NCBI GenBank assembly: GCA_029959615.1
Contig: JASCOD010000014.1
Span: 24,999 to 88,998, forward strand
Direction of reading: 5' to 3'
Origin: Flavobacteriaceae bacterium PS02338
Lineage (GTDB): Bacteria; Bacteroidota; Bacteroidia; Sphingobacteriales; Sphingobacteriaceae
DNA: 64,000 nucleotides
The position numbers and the translations under genes are program-made. Under the pieces are notes generated by a model. It saw nothing but the letters and a program-made list of their open reading frames with translations. It had not been told where the DNA came from and ran no database searches. Below are positions 53,925 through 62,259 of the stretch, piece by piece. The first letter of the stretch is position 1. Every line of letters starts with the position of its first letter.

Positions 53925-54875
53925 ATGGATATATCAATTGTAGTACCACTATATAACGAAGACGAGTCGCTGCCTGAGTTAATTTCTTGGATAGATGATG
54001 TAATGCAGAAGCATAACTTTTCTTATGAAGCAATCTTTATCGACGACGGAAGTACTGACCGTTCTTGGCAGATAATAACCGAGTTGAAATTGAGGTTCGC
54101 CAGTATTAGGGCTATCAAATTTAGGCGTAACTATGGTAAGTCTGCAGCTTTAAACGTAGGTTTCGCTGCTGCGCAAGGCGATGTAGTGATTACTATGGAT
54201 GCTGATTTGCAAGACAGTCCAGATGAAATACCTGCACTTTACAGCCGCATTAAAGACGAAGGTTATGATGTAATTTCAGGCTGGAAGAAAAAACGCTACG
54301 ATCCAATTACAAAGACCATTCCTACTAAATTGTTCAATGCTGCTACACGTAAAATGAGTGGCATCCAACTGAACGATTTCAACTGCGGTTTAAAATCATA
54401 TCGTAATGATGTAGTAAAAACCATTGAGGTTTATGGCGAAATGCATCGTTACATTCCAGTACTCGCCAAATGGGCAGGTTTCTCTAAAATAGGAGAGCAG
54501 GTGGTAGAACACCGTGCTCGTAAATACGGCGTAACCAAATTTGGTTTAAGCAGATTTATCAATGGTTTCCTAGACTTAATGTCTATTTTCTTCGTTGGTA
54601 AATTCGGTAAGCGTCCAATGCACTTTTTTGGTTCTTTGGGTGTCTTGAGCTTCTTCCTTGGAATTATCATGGCCATTTACATCATGGTAGAAAAGCAAAT
54701 TCATATCTGGAACAATTTAGCCTACCGTAACTCTACAGACCAACCACTGTTTTATTTAGCATTGGTTGCCATTATTGTAGGTTCGCAAATGTTCTTAGCA
54801 GGTTTTGTAGCCGAATTGGTTGGTCGTAATGCGCCAGAAAGAAATCAGTATTTAATAGAAAAAGAAATTAATTAG
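53925..54875 (+). CDS. GT2 glycosyltransferase with C-terminal membrane segments (DPM1/GtrB type)
   Basis: 316 residues. The GT-A domain covers about 1-230: SIVVPLYNEDESLPELISWI, IDDGSTDRSW, DADLQDSPDEIP, and DFNCGLKSYRNDV. Two transmembrane helices follow at about 236-258 and 270-295. This is the layout of polyprenyl-phosphate sugar transferases, which load a sugar on undecaprenyl phosphate at the inner-membrane cytoplasmic face. The specific sugar is not inferable. A second GT2 gene follows after a hairpin spacer. Confidence 0.88.
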   Translation: MDISIVVPLYNEDESLPELISWIDDVMQKHNFSYEAIFIDDGSTDRSWQIITELKLRFASIRAIKFRRNYGKSAALNVGFAAAQGDVVITMDADLQDSPDEIPALYSRIKDEGYDVISGWKKKRYDPITKTIPTKLFNAATRKMSGIQLNDFNCGLKSYRNDVVKTIEVYGEMHRYIPVLAKWAGFSKIGEQVVEHRARKYGVTKFGLSRFINGFLDLMSIFFVGKFGKRPMHFFGSLGVLSFFLGIIMAIYIMVEKQIHIWNNLAYRNSTDQPLFYLALVAIIVGSQMFLAGFVAELVGRNAPERNQYLIEKEIN

Positions 54876-54905
54876 CTGATTAGCTAATTAGATAATCAGC
54901 TAATT
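54869..54905. repeat. Hairpin-forming spacer between two GT2 genes
   Basis: AATTAGCTGATTAGC pairs with the ATAATCAGCTAATT arm. It includes the stop codon of the first gene and ends just before the ATG of the second at 54911. It has no T-run, so it is not a terminator. It may affect translation coupling. Confidence 0.7.
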
Positions 54906-54910
54906 GTTAA

Positions 54911-55882
54911 ATGTTCTTTTCAATAATCATCCCTTTATATAATCGTCCGCAGGAAATTAAAGAACTGCTAACGACGCTATGCAAGCAAACTTATATGCAG
55001 TTTGAGGTATTGGTAATAGAAGATGGTTCTGTTAATAACGCTAAAGAAATTGTAGCAAGTTTCGAAAATAAACTTGATGTAAGGTATTTCTATAAGGAGA
55101 ATTCTGGCCAAGGTTTTTCGAGAAACTTCGGTTTCGAACGTGCCAAAGGCGATTATTTCATCATCTTCGACTCAGATATTTTAGTGCCAGCTGATTACCT
55201 CGAGATAGTTAGGGATTATTTATTCGAACATCAGCTAGATGCTTTTGGTGGTCCAGACGCAGCACACGAGAGTTTTACGCCAGTTCAAAAAGCGATTAGC
55301 TATGCCATGACCTCTCCATTTACAACTGGAGGTATTAGGGGTAATAAAAAACACATCGGACAATTTCATCCGCGTAGCTTTAATATGGGCCTTTCTCGAG
55401 AAGTTTACGAAAAGGTGGGAGGATTTATACTAACTCGCTTAGGCGAAGACATCGAGTATAGCATTCGTATCCATGAAAATGGATTTAAAATAGGCCTAAT
55501 CCCAGCTGCCAAAGTTTATCACAAACGTCGTACAAGCTTTATGCAATTTTATAAACAATTGCATTTTTTCGGGAGGGCACGTATCAATATTTACAAACAT
55601 TTCCCTTCAGAGTTAAAAGCAGTACATTTTTTTCCTGCAATATTTACGCTGGGATTGGGCTTTACTATTCTTTGTAATATCTTTTTTAAGCCCTTTGCCT
55701 ACGTTTGCAATTTCTTTGTATTCTTATACTTTTTGTTGATATTTTTTCATGCTTGGCAGGTCAATAAATCAATAAAAATTGCATTTTTGAGTGTCATTGC
55801 TTCGTTCATCCAATTAACGGCTTATGGCCTAGGTTTTATACAGGATTTTGTGAAGAGAGTTTTGCTGGGAAGTAAAGATTAA
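54911..55882 (+). CDS. GT2 glycosyltransferase, membrane-associated
   Basis: 323 residues: SIIIPLYNRPQEIKELLTTL, VIEDGS, FDSDILVPADYLEI and GEDIEYSIRIHENG, then two or three hydrophobic helices (about 240-310). It is a GT-A family 2 transferase at the inner membrane and likely works with the preceding GT2 gene in a surface glycan or lipid-linked step. Acceptor and donor unknown. Confidence 0.85.
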   Translation: MFFSIIIPLYNRPQEIKELLTTLCKQTYMQFEVLVIEDGSVNNAKEIVASFENKLDVRYFYKENSGQGFSRNFGFERAKGDYFIIFDSDILVPADYLEIVRDYLFEHQLDAFGGPDAAHESFTPVQKAISYAMTSPFTTGGIRGNKKHIGQFHPRSFNMGLSREVYEKVGGFILTRLGEDIEYSIRIHENGFKIGLIPAAKVYHKRRTSFMQFYKQLHFFGRARINIYKHFPSELKAVHFFPAIFTLGLGFTILCNIFFKPFAYVCNFFVFLYFLLIFFHAWQVNKSIKIAFLSVIASFIQLTAYGLGFIQDFVKRVLLGSKD

Positions 55883-55951
55883 GGAATAAAGAGCAAGGAT
55901 GAACGATTAAACAATTAACCAAATAAAACGGTTAACCAAAAAATAACAAAA

Positions 55952-56827
55952 ATGATTAACTACTTAAAAGAAAGCACTTTTGCAGTTAAAGACGTGATCA
56001 TGCAGGCATGGAAAGTAACCAAAGAAAATTACTTTTCTATTGCTACGCTCTGCTTTCTTATTTTTCTGACGGCATCAACTTCTACCTTTATGGCTTTTTT
56101 CATGGAGGATGTGAACTTGGGAATTAAGTTTGTGATGCTGCTTATCTTTATGATGAGCTATTGTGTGGTTGAACTATGTATGATTAAGTATATTTTTAAG
56201 CTATTAGATACCGAAAATGCTGACATACAAATTATCGAAACTTTACCGACTAGGACTGAGATTATCAAGTTTTTAATTGCTACTGTTTATTTTGGTTTGA
56301 GTATATTTTTTGTAGGTGTACTATTAATGCCCCTGTTGTATGTGCTCGATTTGTTATTGAAACTTTTGGTAAATCAAGGCGTAATTGATGGTTATGCAGA
56401 AACAGGTAAGATTATTGTAAATATAGCTGTTGGTATAGCTGTTCTAAGTATTTTCTTCACTTTCGTGAGAATTATTTTCTTCCCATTTTTCATTATTGAT
56501 AAGCACAGTTCTTCGTTCGAATCTATTAAGTTAAGTCTAGCAACTACAAAAGGGAATTTCATCAAGCTTTTAATGATCTTATTAGGCTTGGTAGTGGTTC
56601 AGGCTATCGTTTTTGGATTTTTCTATATTGTAATATTGATGGGCTTCAGATTGGTAAATCTATTTTTAGATTACGATATCAGCCAATATAGTTCGCTAAT
56701 TGTAGTAATTTTTAGTTCATTTGTGATTGTACCATTTTCCACCGCATTTTTTGCAGTAGCCTATCGCAAAATTATGAGCGAGTATAAAGGCGATGAGCAT
56801 CCAGATATCATTCACAATATCATGTAA
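55952..56827 (+). CDS. Polytopic membrane protein of unknown function
   Basis: 291 residues with about six transmembrane helices (YFSIATLCFLIFLTASTS, IKFVMLLIFMMSYCVVELCM, TVYFGLSIFFVGVLLMPLLY and others). The N-terminal stretch VKDVIMQAWKVTKENYFSIA resembles the glycerophosphodiester-phosphodiesterase-associated or DUF975-like membrane domains, but I do not assign a family. GTTAACCAAAAA ends nine bases before the ATG. It follows two glycosyltransferases. Confidence 0.6.
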   Translation: MINYLKESTFAVKDVIMQAWKVTKENYFSIATLCFLIFLTASTSTFMAFFMEDVNLGIKFVMLLIFMMSYCVVELCMIKYIFKLLDTENADIQIIETLPTRTEIIKFLIATVYFGLSIFFVGVLLMPLLYVLDLLLKLLVNQGVIDGYAETGKIIVNIAVGIAVLSIFFTFVRIIFFPFFIIDKHSSSFESIKLSLATTKGNFIKLLMILLGLVVVQAIVFGFFYIVILMGFRLVNLFLDYDISQYSSLIVVIFSSFVIVPFSTAFFAVAYRKIMSEYKGDEHPDIIHNIM

Positions 56828-56924
56828 CCCCCAAATTCTCTAAAGGTGACTTATTTTATGTTCAGAATAAATTGTTCAAATATTAGCGTTAGAAAGGAGA
56901 AGGCTCTTTAAGCCTCTAGGTGAT

Positions 56925-58424
56925 ATGGGATTAAAATCGGTGCTAAGTAAAATATTTGCGTCTTTTGTAGTTAAAGGTGTTGAAAAATGGAAGTTCGATG
57001 CGGTTAAAGCACAAGAGCGTACTTTGCAAAAGCTTATTAAAGAAGCTGGTCATACTGTTTTTGGTATAGACCACCATTTCTCTGAAATTAGCAACTATGA
57101 AGATTTTAAAGCCCGTGTTCCTGTAAGAGATTACGAAGACCTGAAACCTTATATTGAAAGGGTAGTGGCTGGCGAACCGGATATTTTATGGAAAGATAAG
57201 CCTGAATATCTTGCTAAAACATCTGGTACTACTTCTGGTGTGAAATATATTCCAATTTCCAAGCAGTCGATGCCAGAGCACATAAAAGCTGCTAGAAATG
57301 CGCTATTAACTTATATTCATGAAACCGGAAATGCCAGTTTTGTAGATGGTAAAGTTATTTTCCTGCAAGGTAGTCCAGTTCTAGCCAAAAAGAATGGAAT
57401 TAATGTAGGTCGACTTTCAGGGATTGTAGCGCATTTGGTGCCTGCTTATCTACAGAAAAACAGAATGCCTAGTTACCAAACCAATTGCATTGAAGATTGG
57501 GAACAGAAAGTTGATGCGATTGTAGATGAAACTATCAAGGAAGATATGAGATTGATTTCTGGTATTCCGCCTTGGGTACAAATGTATTTCGATAAACTTA
57601 CAGAGAAATCAGGTGGAAAGCCTATCAAGGATATCTTCAAAAATTTTCAATTGTTCGTTTATGGAGGCGTGAATTACGAGCCTTATAGAGCTAAAATTGA
57701 AGCTAGTATTGGTAAAAAGATAGCCGCTATAGAGACCTATCCTGCGTCAGAAGGTTTTATAGCCTATCAAGATAGTCAGACAGAGAAAGGGTTATTGTTA
57801 TTGGCGGATGCAGGAATGTTTTACGAATTTATTCCCTCTGAAGAATATTATGATGAAAGGCCAAAAAGGCTAAGCTTAGGAGAAGTAGAATTGGATAAAA
57901 ACTATGCATTGATTTTGAATACCAATGCAGGCTTATGGGGTTATAGCATTGGTGATACTGTAAAATTCATTTCTTTAAATCCGTATAAGATTGTAGTTAC
58001 AGGTCGTATTAAGCATTTTATTTCTGCTTTTGGCGAGCATGTAATAGGAGAGGAAGTAGAGCACGCATTGTTGTCGGTAGCTAATGAAGAAGGGATAGGA
58101 ATTACGGAATTCACGGTGGCGCCACAGGTAAATCCACCTGCTGGAGAATTGCCCTACCACGAATGGTTTGTAGAGTTTGTAAATGCACCTGCCGATTTGG
58201 CCGCATTTGCTTTAAAAGTAGATAAAGCTTTACAGCAGAAGAACATTTACTATTTTGATTTAATTGAAGGGAATATTCTTCAGCCCTTAAAGATCAAGAC
58301 ACTTCAAAAGGAAACTTTTGTAAGTTATATGAAAGCTGAAGGTAAATTAGGAGGGCAAAATAAAGTGCCAAGGTTAAGTAATGATAGAAAGCTAGCGGAA
58401 GGGTTGGAGAGGTATATTAAGTAA
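56925..58424 (+). CDS. GH3-auxin-promoter-family acyl-adenylating enzyme
   Basis: 499 residues of the GH3 superfamily (adenylate-forming, acyl-amido synthetases). Nucleotide-binding motif ILAKTSGTTSGVKYIPIS-like segment at about 91-105 (AKTSGTTSGVKYIP), YPASEGFIAYQD, and the SIGDTVKFISLNPYKIVVTG hinge (about 342-360). In bacteria its acid and amine substrates are unknown. The gene stands between a membrane protein gene and dxr. Confidence 0.85.
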   Translation: MGLKSVLSKIFASFVVKGVEKWKFDAVKAQERTLQKLIKEAGHTVFGIDHHFSEISNYEDFKARVPVRDYEDLKPYIERVVAGEPDILWKDKPEYLAKTSGTTSGVKYIPISKQSMPEHIKAARNALLTYIHETGNASFVDGKVIFLQGSPVLAKKNGINVGRLSGIVAHLVPAYLQKNRMPSYQTNCIEDWEQKVDAIVDETIKEDMRLISGIPPWVQMYFDKLTEKSGGKPIKDIFKNFQLFVYGGVNYEPYRAKIEASIGKKIAAIETYPASEGFIAYQDSQTEKGLLLLADAGMFYEFIPSEEYYDERPKRLSLGEVELDKNYALILNTNAGLWGYSIGDTVKFISLNPYKIVVTGRIKHFISAFGEHVIGEEVEHALLSVANEEGIGITEFTVAPQVNPPAGELPYHEWFVEFVNAPADLAAFALKVDKALQQKNIYYFDLIEGNILQPLKIKTLQKETFVSYMKAEGKLGGQNKVPRLSNDRKLAEGLERYIK

Positions 58425-58428
58425 TTTC

Positions 58429-58495
58429 CGTCATGCTGAATTTATTTCAGCATCGGTTAAGTATATAAGACCCTGAAATAAATTCAGGGTGACGA
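58429..58495. repeat. Intergenic palindromic repeat (CGTCATGCTGAATTTATTTCAG)
   Basis: CGTCATGCTGAATTTATTTC pairs with CTGAAATAAATTCAGGGTGA and ends GACG. The core GCTGAATTTATTTCAG is itself near-palindromic. Located between the GH3-family gene and dxr. Confidence 0.8.
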
Positions 58496-58508
58496 AGTAA
58501 GTAAGAAT

Positions 58509-59675
58509 TTGAAACACATATCCATATTAGGCTCAACGGGTTCAATTGGAACGCAAGCATTAGAAGTAGTGCGGGCATATCCAAGTTTGTACAAGGTTGA
58601 TGCCCTAACAGCACAACAAAATGCAGATCTACTGATTGCGCAAGCTTTGGAATTTAAACCAGAGTTGGTGGTAATCGGTAATGAGAGCCTATATCAACAG
58701 GTAAAATCGGCTTTGCCAAACACACAGGTTATTGCAGGAGAAGAAGGTTTAATAGCAGCGGCGCAACTGCCACAAACTAAGTTGGTTTTAACTGCGGTGA
58801 TGGGGTCTGTAGGTTTAAAACCTACTATTGCCGCCATCGAAGCAAAGAAAGATATTGGCTTAGCGAATAAAGAAACTCTGGTAGTTGCAGGAGAATTGGT
58901 AATGGATTTAGCGAAACAACATGGCGTAAAAATCATACCAGTAGATTCGGAACATTCTGCTATTTTTCAGTGCTTAGTTGGCGAAGAACAAAACAAAATC
59001 GAGAAAATTTTATTGACCGCTTCGGGAGGGCCATTTAGAAGAAAGGACAGAGGTTTCTTAGCTACAGTTACCAAAAATGAGGCATTAAAGCATCCAAATT
59101 GGGTAATGGGCGCTAAAATTACCATCGATTCTGCTTCTTTAATGAACAAAGGTTTGGAGGCAATTGAAGCTAAATGGTTATTCAATTTACAGCCTGAGCA
59201 AATAGAAGTTGTAGTACACCCTCAATCCATCATTCATTCTATGGTTCAATTTACCGATGGCTCTATTAAGGCACAGATGGGGGTGCCAGATATGAAATTG
59301 CCTATTCATTACGCTTTGGCTTATCCAAATAGATTAGAGACAGATTTTGAGCGTTTTAGCTTTTTGAAATATCCAGAATTGACATTTTCTAAGGCAGATA
59401 CAAAAAGTTTTCGTAACCTTGACCTTGCTTACAACGCAATGGAAAAGGCTGGGAATATGCCTTGCATCCTAAATGCTGCTAATGAAATAGTGGTTGAAGC
59501 ATTTTTGAAAGACAAAATTGGTTTTTTAGAAATGAGCGATGTAATCGAGCAATGTATGGAAGAGATCAGTTTCATCGCTCAGCCAACATTAAATGATTAC
59601 TTAAAAACAGATGAGCTAACTCGTGAATTTGCGAGCGAGCTGGTAACAAAACAAAGTTTAACACATCTAAAATAG
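58509..59675 (+). CDS. dxr: 1-deoxy-D-xylulose 5-phosphate reductoisomerase
   Basis: First committed step of the methylerythritol-phosphate isoprenoid pathway, NADPH-dependent. 388 residues starting at TTG 58509 (MKHISILGSTGSIGTQALEV), the usual N-terminal NADPH motif. IGLANKETLV, PVDSEHSAIFQCL (metal and catalytic Glu/Asp), MNKGLEAIEAKWLF and HPQSIIHSMV are family signatures. rseP follows after 19 bases. Confidence 0.95.
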   Translation: MKHISILGSTGSIGTQALEVVRAYPSLYKVDALTAQQNADLLIAQALEFKPELVVIGNESLYQQVKSALPNTQVIAGEEGLIAAAQLPQTKLVLTAVMGSVGLKPTIAAIEAKKDIGLANKETLVVAGELVMDLAKQHGVKIIPVDSEHSAIFQCLVGEEQNKIEKILLTASGGPFRRKDRGFLATVTKNEALKHPNWVMGAKITIDSASLMNKGLEAIEAKWLFNLQPEQIEVVVHPQSIIHSMVQFTDGSIKAQMGVPDMKLPIHYALAYPNRLETDFERFSFLKYPELTFSKADTKSFRNLDLAYNAMEKAGNMPCILNAANEIVVEAFLKDKIGFLEMSDVIEQCMEEISFIAQPTLNDYLKTDELTREFASELVTKQSLTHLK

Positions 59676-59694
59676 AAACACACTAAAATAAAAT

Positions 59695-61095
59695 ATGGAC
59701 GGATTGATTATGGCGGGCCAGCTGTTGCTGGGATTATCGATACTAGTAATTTTACACGAATTAGGACATTTTTTAGCAGCAAGAGCCTTTGGGATTAAAG
59801 TAGAAAAGTTTTACCTTTTCTTTGATGCCTGGGGATTTAAACTCTTCAGTTTTAAAGTAGGCGATACTGAATACGGTGTGGGATGGTTGCCATTGGGTGG
59901 CTACGTAAAAATCTCAGGTATGATAGATGAATCTATGGATACCGAGCAATTGGCAGCTCCAGCGCAACCTTGGGAGTTTCGTTCTAAACCAGCTTGGCAA
60001 CGTTTAGTTGTTATGTTAGGTGGTATCATAGTGAATGTGGTTGTAGGTATTTTCATTTTTTGGATGATGGCCTTTAAATACGGTGATACTTTTATCCCTA
60101 ATGATAAATTGGTAAATGGGATAAGTCCGGGAGTTGTTGGCCAGCAAATGGGCTTGAAATCCGGAGATAAAATTTTAGCGGTAAATGGTCAAAAGCTAAT
60201 TTATCTAGATGAAATATTGAGTTCGAAAGTATTATTAAATAATACAAAACTTACAATTTCTCGTGAAGGAAAAGCGATGGATTTACGAGTTCCAGAATCT
60301 GTTTTGGATAGCATTAGCAAATATAAGATCAGAGCATTTGTAAGTCCAAGGATGATTGCTAAGAAGATAGACTCAGTCGTTATACCTCAAGATTTGCAAC
60401 CTAAAGTTGGTTTTGTTGGAAAAATAAAAACCTTATTTGTAAAACCAGATTCTGTAAAAGTAGAAGTTCCAGCTTTTGAAGCAGGTATGAAAAAAGGAGA
60501 TAGCATCCTCGCTGTTAACGGCAAATCTGTTAAGTTTTATGATGACATTACTTCGGAGGTAGAGAAAAATAGAGGTAAGAAAATAGCTGTGGAAGTATTG
60601 AGGGGAGACGAAGTATTAACTTTAACTCCTAAAGTCTCTAAAGACGGAACGTTATCGATCATTATACCAACTATTCAGCCTCCTCTGGTAAATATCAGTT
60701 ATGGTTTTATCGAATCGTTTTCTATAGGCGTAAACAAAGGTTGGAGTTCATTTACCGATAACGCTAAAGGTATCTGGAAAATGATTACTGGTAAATTGAG
60801 TGCCCGTAACATTAGTAGTCCAATAGGTATTGCACAAGTGTATGGTAGCGAATTTGATTGGCAGAAATTTTGGAGCTTAACTGGTTTAATCTCGATGGCT
60901 TTAGCATTCATGAATCTATTACCAATTCCAGCTTTAGATGGTGGCCATGTGGTATTTTTGATTATTGAAATGATTAAAGGAAAGCCTTTGAGCGATAAAT
61001 TTATGGAACGAGCACAGGTGGTTGGTTTTGTTATCCTGTTAGGTTTAATGGTTTTTGCCTTTGGTAATGATATACTTAAAGGTTTTGGGATATAA
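59695..61095 (+). CDS. rseP: RIP metalloprotease, site-2 protease family
   Basis: 466 residues. The M50 zinc motif HELGHF (H21, E22, H25) lies in the first transmembrane helix. Two PDZ-like domains lie at about 140-215 and 235-325 (GVVGQQMGLKSGDKILAVNG, AGMKKGDSILAVNGKS). The C-terminal zinc ligand lies in NLLPIPALDGGH, with a further helix after it. It cleaves membrane-spanning anti-sigma factors and similar targets in the inner membrane. Together with dxr it forms the usual dxr-rseP arrangement. Confidence 0.94.
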   Translation: MDGLIMAGQLLLGLSILVILHELGHFLAARAFGIKVEKFYLFFDAWGFKLFSFKVGDTEYGVGWLPLGGYVKISGMIDESMDTEQLAAPAQPWEFRSKPAWQRLVVMLGGIIVNVVVGIFIFWMMAFKYGDTFIPNDKLVNGISPGVVGQQMGLKSGDKILAVNGQKLIYLDEILSSKVLLNNTKLTISREGKAMDLRVPESVLDSISKYKIRAFVSPRMIAKKIDSVVIPQDLQPKVGFVGKIKTLFVKPDSVKVEVPAFEAGMKKGDSILAVNGKSVKFYDDITSEVEKNRGKKIAVEVLRGDEVLTLTPKVSKDGTLSIIIPTIQPPLVNISYGFIESFSIGVNKGWSSFTDNAKGIWKMITGKLSARNISSPIGIAQVYGSEFDWQKFWSLTGLISMALAFMNLLPIPALDGGHVVFLIIEMIKGKPLSDKFMERAQVVGFVILLGLMVFAFGNDILKGFGI

Positions 61096-61164
61096 CTTAA
61101 GCTAAAAGCTTAAGACTTAAAGCTGTTGGCTTTCGGTTTTTAGCTTTTAGTTTTTAGCTTTAAA
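61096..61164. repeat. AT-rich repeated spacer (AGCTAAAAGCT family) before hscB
   Basis: TAAGCTAAAAGCTTAAGACT and TTTTTAGCTTTTAGTTTTTA arms show both inverted and direct repetition of AGCTAAAA. It fills the rseP-hscB gap and can fold into imperfect hairpins. Confidence 0.6.
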
Positions 61165-61165
61165 A

Positions 61166-61687
61166 ATGAACTACTTCGAGCTTTACGACCTGCCAATTTC
61201 TTTTCATCCAGATCAAAATGTGGTGAAAAAGCAATTCTATGCACTTAGTAAAAAATACCATCCCGATTTCTATATCAATGAAAGTGTAGAAAAACAGGAT
61301 GAAGTTTTAGAATTGTCTACCTTAAACAATAAAGCTTTTCAGGTACTTAAAAATCCGCAGAAAATTCTTCCCTACGTTTTGGAATTAAAGGGAGAAATTA
61401 GTGAAGGTGAGAATTATGTACTACCTCAGTCGTTTCTAATGGAAATGATGGATGTAAACGAGATCATTATGGACTTGCAGTTTGAGCCTGATAATGAGAA
61501 ACTAACAAAGGTTAAGGAAGAAATTACACAAATTGAACAAGGACTGGGAGGCGAACTACTCTCATATACTAATAAATTTGAGGATGCCAGTGAAGACGAA
61601 CAGCGAGTAGGCTTAGCTAAAATCAAAGATATCTACTACAGGAATAAATACGTTCAGAGATTAAAGGAAAGCTTAGCTAAACTTTAG
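61166..61687 (+). CDS. hscB: Fe-S assembly co-chaperone HscB
   Basis: A J-domain protein that delivers IscU-type scaffolds to HscA. 173 residues: MNYFELYDLPISFHPDQNVV, HPD motif at 32-34 (KYHPDFY), and the C-terminal helical bundle (QPDNEKLTKVKEEITQIEQG-like region) typical of HscB. No iscU or hscA is adjacent. The start ATG follows the AT-rich repeat. Confidence 0.88.
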   Translation: MNYFELYDLPISFHPDQNVVKKQFYALSKKYHPDFYINESVEKQDEVLELSTLNNKAFQVLKNPQKILPYVLELKGEISEGENYVLPQSFLMEMMDVNEIIMDLQFEPDNEKLTKVKEEITQIEQGLGGELLSYTNKFEDASEDEQRVGLAKIKDIYYRNKYVQRLKESLAKL

Positions 61688-61763
61688 TTAGCCTATTGTC
61701 ATTAAAGGAAATAGAAATAAAGTAGTAGCAATAAATCAGCTATTTTAGTCCAAAATTCAAAAT

Positions 61764-62060
61764 ATGTCTTCTTTAAACTTATTCAGAAAAGTAGCCTTGG
61801 CCGAAGGTATTTCCTATATCGTATTGCTTTTTATAGCTATGCCACTTAAATACTGGGCCGATATGCCATTGGCAGTAAAATATGTTGGTTGGGCTCACGG
61901 ATTATTATTTGTACTTTATATCGCTTGTTTGGTAATGGCTTGGCAAGAAAGAAAGTGGGGTTTCGGAAAAGTTGTAGTCCTATTTATTGCTTCTCTATTG
62001 CCTTTTGTTCCATTTTATGTAGAGAAAAAGCTGAAAGAAGAAGAGGGAGTAGTGAATTAA
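61764..62060 (+). CDS. DUF3817-family membrane protein
   Basis: 98 residues: short N-terminus, then three helices (ISYIVLLFIAMPLKYWADMP, YVGWAHGLLFVLYIACLVMA, VVLFIASLLPFVPFYVEKKL). Gly-His (WAHG) in the second helix and ERKWG between helices are the DUF3817 pattern. Function unknown. Confidence 0.8.
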   Translation: MSSLNLFRKVALAEGISYIVLLFIAMPLKYWADMPLAVKYVGWAHGLLFVLYIACLVMAWQERKWGFGKVVVLFIASLLPFVPFYVEKKLKEEEGVVN

Positions 62061-62176
62061 TATGCTGTATATCTGCTTGAAACGATTAATGCAGAAAAAT
62101 AATTAGGAATACTTTAAATAAAACTTGCGGAATAGCAGGTGTTTTTATAGATTTGCGCTCCCGCTTACGAGCAAAT

Positions 62177-62259
62177 GCCCAGGTGGCGGAATTGGTAGAC
62201 GCGCTGGTCTCAAACACCAGTGGGAAACCGTGCCGGTTCGATCCCGGCCCTGGGTACCA
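62177..62259 (+). tRNA. tRNA-Leu (anticodon CAA)
   Basis: An 83-base gene including encoded CCA. Acceptor stem GCCCAGG with CCTGGGT (G1-U72 wobble), anticodon stem CTGGT/ACCAG around loop CTCAAAC, anticodon CAA at 62211-62213. Class II long variable arm (TGGGAAACCGTG), T loop TTCGATC. It reads UUG leucine codons. Its 3' half is overlapped antisense by the recombinase gene's end. A terminator follows. Confidence 0.97.
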
